A stretch of DNA of 15,342 bases, taken from positions 1-15,342 of the forward strand of contig CAZJGK010000077.1 in assembly GCA_964545545.1 (NCBI GenBank), in the 5' to 3' direction. A program made the position numbers and the translations under genes. Source of the DNA: JAHJTW01 sp964545545. Lineage in GTDB: Bacteria > Krumholzibacteriota > Krumholzibacteriia > LZORAL124-64-63. The notes beneath the pieces were generated by a model. That model was not told the DNA's origin. It saw only the letters and a program-made list of their open reading frames with translations, and did not search any database. Below, piece after piece: positions 14,294 to 15,342 of the stretch (positions are counted from its first letter, which is position 1; each line of letters begins with the position of its first letter).

Positions 14294-14941
14294 TTACCAG
14301 GGGAGCGGTATGCCCAGCCCGATCCGGGCGGACCAGTTGATGTAGTCGTAACCGTGGCGTTTGTACTGCCTGTATTGGGCGCGGATTTCCACAAGATAGC
14401 GGCGGTGAAAAGTACCTTCCATACCCACACCCAGCAACGGAGCCCAACCGGTCTGGGTGCCACGCTCCTGCCCCGCGGAAAAACTGATCTCACTTATGCC
14501 GATGCCGATTCCCACATAGGGGCTCCAGGCGGTCGGCCACCTGTCGGGGTCCGCCAGGTAATGCCGCACAATCAAATCTCCCGAGCGAATTCGATAATGG
14601 GTATACATCTCCTGGTAATCGACCTGGAACACCAATCCGGAATTCCAGGCCCTTAGAAAATCCAGGAAATTGCTCGCATAATCAGGGTGGAAAATTACAG
14701 CCCCACCGTACCCGAACTGGCCGTTGTCACGGGAGAATCCCCCCCCGGTGCCGATTCGTCCCACCAGATAGACAGGCCCGTTGGGATCCATCCCCAAATG
14801 GGATCGCGGCAATGAGAGGCGCGGGTTCTCCTGCTGCGTGGAGGCCACCGCCGGCGCGCATATAATAGCCGCCAATGCCATCAGCAGGAGGCACCCCGCC
14901 CAAACCGGAGGTGTCCGCCTGCCCCGGTAAGTTCTGGTCAT
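14294..14941 (-). CDS. Small outer-membrane beta-barrel protein
   Basis: The frame is open to 15010, but ATG 14941 is the likely start. AAGGAGG lies just upstream (5 nt after GG) and it begins a proper signal peptide (RTYRGRR basic region, AGCLLLMALAAIICA core, cleavage after AVA at about 33). The mature part of about 182 residues alternates aromatic and polar residues in strand-like stretches (for example LVFQVDYQEMYTHYRIR, PYVGIGIGISEISFS, YLVEIRAQYRQYK). It ends IGLGIPLPW with a C-terminal aromatic residue, the signal recognised by the BAM insertion machinery. This resembles opacity/OmpW-like eight-stranded barrels. The function is unknown: porin, adhesin or structural roles are possible. 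It is preceded by a near-consensus sigma-54 promoter and a large palindrome, so expression may be conditional. Confidence 0.75.
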   Translation of the reverse strand: MTRTYRGRRTPPVWAGCLLLMALAAIICAPAVASTQQENPRLSLPRSHLGMDPNGPVYLVGRIGTGGGFSRDNGQFGYGGAVIFHPDYASNFLDFLRAWNSGLVFQVDYQEMYTHYRIRSGDLIVRHYLADPDRWPTAWSPYVGIGIGISEISFSAGQERGTQTGWAPLLGVGMEGTFHRRYLVEIRAQYRQYKRHGYDYINWSARIGLGIPLPW

Positions 14942-14988
14942 GATCCCCTCCTTGCGGGTCGGCACGGCAATACAATTGGTTGGGCTAC

Positions 14989-15004
14989 TGCAAGGGGGAT
15001 GCCA
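14989..15004 (-). promoter_or_regulatory. Candidate sigma-54 (RpoN) promoter for the outer-membrane protein gene
   Basis: On the minus strand 15004-14989 reads TGGCATCCCCCTTGCA. This matches TGGCACG-N4-TTGCA with GG at 15003-15002 and GC at 14991-14990, exactly 10 nt apart. Only two bases of the -24 half differ from consensus. Transcription should begin near 14978, about 37 nt before the ATG. This is the better of the two sigma-54 candidates in the window. Confidence 0.65.
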
Positions 15005-15027
15005 ATCCAAACCCTGACCCCGGACAG

Positions 15028-15051
15028 CCTATTGCCTTACACGGCAATAGG
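15028..15051. promoter_or_regulatory. Perfect 9+9 palindrome, candidate activator or operator site
   Basis: CCTATTGCC (15028-15036) and GGCAATAGG (15043-15051) are perfect inverted repeats around TTACAC. The site lies about 50-73 nt upstream of the predicted sigma-54 start for the outer-membrane protein gene and about 95 nt before the divergent IMPACT-family gene. It could bind a dimeric regulator, for example an enhancer-binding protein. A terminator is unlikely because no gene runs into it and no T-run follows. Confidence 0.5.
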
Positions 15052-15082
15052 TTGTATCATGAATTGCATAATATCCCCACCA

Positions 15083-15098
15083 GCCGGGATTTCCCGGC
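15083..15098. repeat. Short GC-rich hairpin
   Basis: GCCGGG (15083-15088) and CCCGGC (15093-15098) enclose the tetraloop ATTT. It would form a stable stem in the leader of the IMPACT-family gene if transcription begins near the AT-rich CATAATAT at 15067-15074, a weak -10 candidate. No known regulatory family is recognised. Confidence 0.35.
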
Positions 15099-15146
15099 GG
15101 CCGCCGAGCACGGCTCTTGGCTGAATAATGGTCAGCGAGGATCATC

Positions 15147-15342
15147 ATGACCGAACCGCTGGGGGCAAGCCTTCCCCCCGAAGACCACTTCCTGACCCTG
15201 GCAGGTGCGGCTACCTGTGAAATCAAAATCAAACGCTCCCGCTTCATCGGGCTGGCCGCCCCGGTCAACACCGCCGCCGCCAGGAACTGGGTCCAGGAAC
15301 AGGAACGCCAATTCCACGACGCCCGGCATGTCTGCTACGGGT
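15147..15342 (+). CDS. IMPACT/YigZ (UPF0029) family protein, N-terminal part (cut by window edge)
   Basis: The frame from ATG 15147 runs open to the window end (65 codons). It contains EIKIKRSRFIGLAAPV, then NWVQEQERQFHDARHVCYG. This matches the start of the YigZ/YvyE-IMPACT domain, whose typical pattern is K-S-R-F-I then H/D-A-T/R-H-x-C-Y. Bacterial members are of unsettled function, and the eukaryotic relative IMPACT regulates GCN2 through GCN1. The usual protein is about 200 residues, so about one third is seen. GAGG lies 6 nt before the ATG. It is divergent from the outer-membrane protein gene, with a 205-nt gap holding the palindrome and a short hairpin. Confidence 0.85.
   Translation, partial: MTEPLGASLPPEDHFLTLAGAATCEIKIKRSRFIGLAAPVNTAAARNWVQEQERQFHDARHVCYG

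Noticed and set aside
15028..15051. Palindrome as a rho-independent terminator
   Set aside because: Both flanking genes point away from it and no T-run follows on either strand, so a regulatory site is more likely.

Overview
The window looks like chromosomal DNA of a GC-rich, Gram-negative (diderm) bacterium. It encodes an outer-membrane beta-barrel protein with a signal peptide and terminal aromatic residue, a DsbD-type electron transporter and a TlpA-like lipoprotein. I cannot fix the phylum: the gene mix would suit a deltaproteobacterial or FCB-like lineage, but no rRNA or other marker is present. I see no insertion sequence, phage gene, CRISPR array, tRNA or rRNA.

Left half (1-7750, minus strand): a compact housekeeping operon transcribed right to left. 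In transcription order it is valS, a RodZ-like helix-turn-helix membrane protein, uvrB, nadC, birA and the start of a probable type III pantothenate kinase (coaX), which leaves the window at base 1. Genes overlap (uvrB/nadC by 11 nt, nadC/birA by ATGA) or sit 5-34 nt apart, so translational coupling is likely. The last three genes make or attach cofactors: NAD, biotin and CoA.

Middle (7894-10665, plus strand): divergent from valS is an 837-residue membrane signalling protein with PDZ, multi-pass membrane, GAF-like and PP2C/SpoIIE phosphatase regions. Directly after it lies a small unit that I think is new. It has a sigma-54-type promoter (GG-N10-GC), a structured leader, a 22-codon hydrophobic ORF with a strong ribosome binding site, and a clear rho-independent terminator.

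Right of this (10702-13352) a TlpA-like thioredoxin lipoprotein (minus) and dsbD (plus) are divergent. Both appear to use TTG starts. They probably form one periplasmic thiol-reduction module. The DsbD alpha domain has no cysteine, so TlpA or another protein may accept its electrons. The 212-nt gap between the two genes carries a palindrome overlapping an extended -10 promoter.

Right end (13372-15342): a secreted FG-GAP/VCBS-type calcium-motif protein (minus) and a small outer-membrane beta-barrel protein (minus). The barrel gene is preceded by a near-consensus sigma-54 promoter and a perfect 9+9 palindrome. Divergent from it is the start of an IMPACT/YigZ-family gene, cut by the window edge. 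The long plus-strand ORFs antisense to uvrB and valS, and the long minus-strand ORF antisense to dsbD, are reading-frame shadows caused by high GC.
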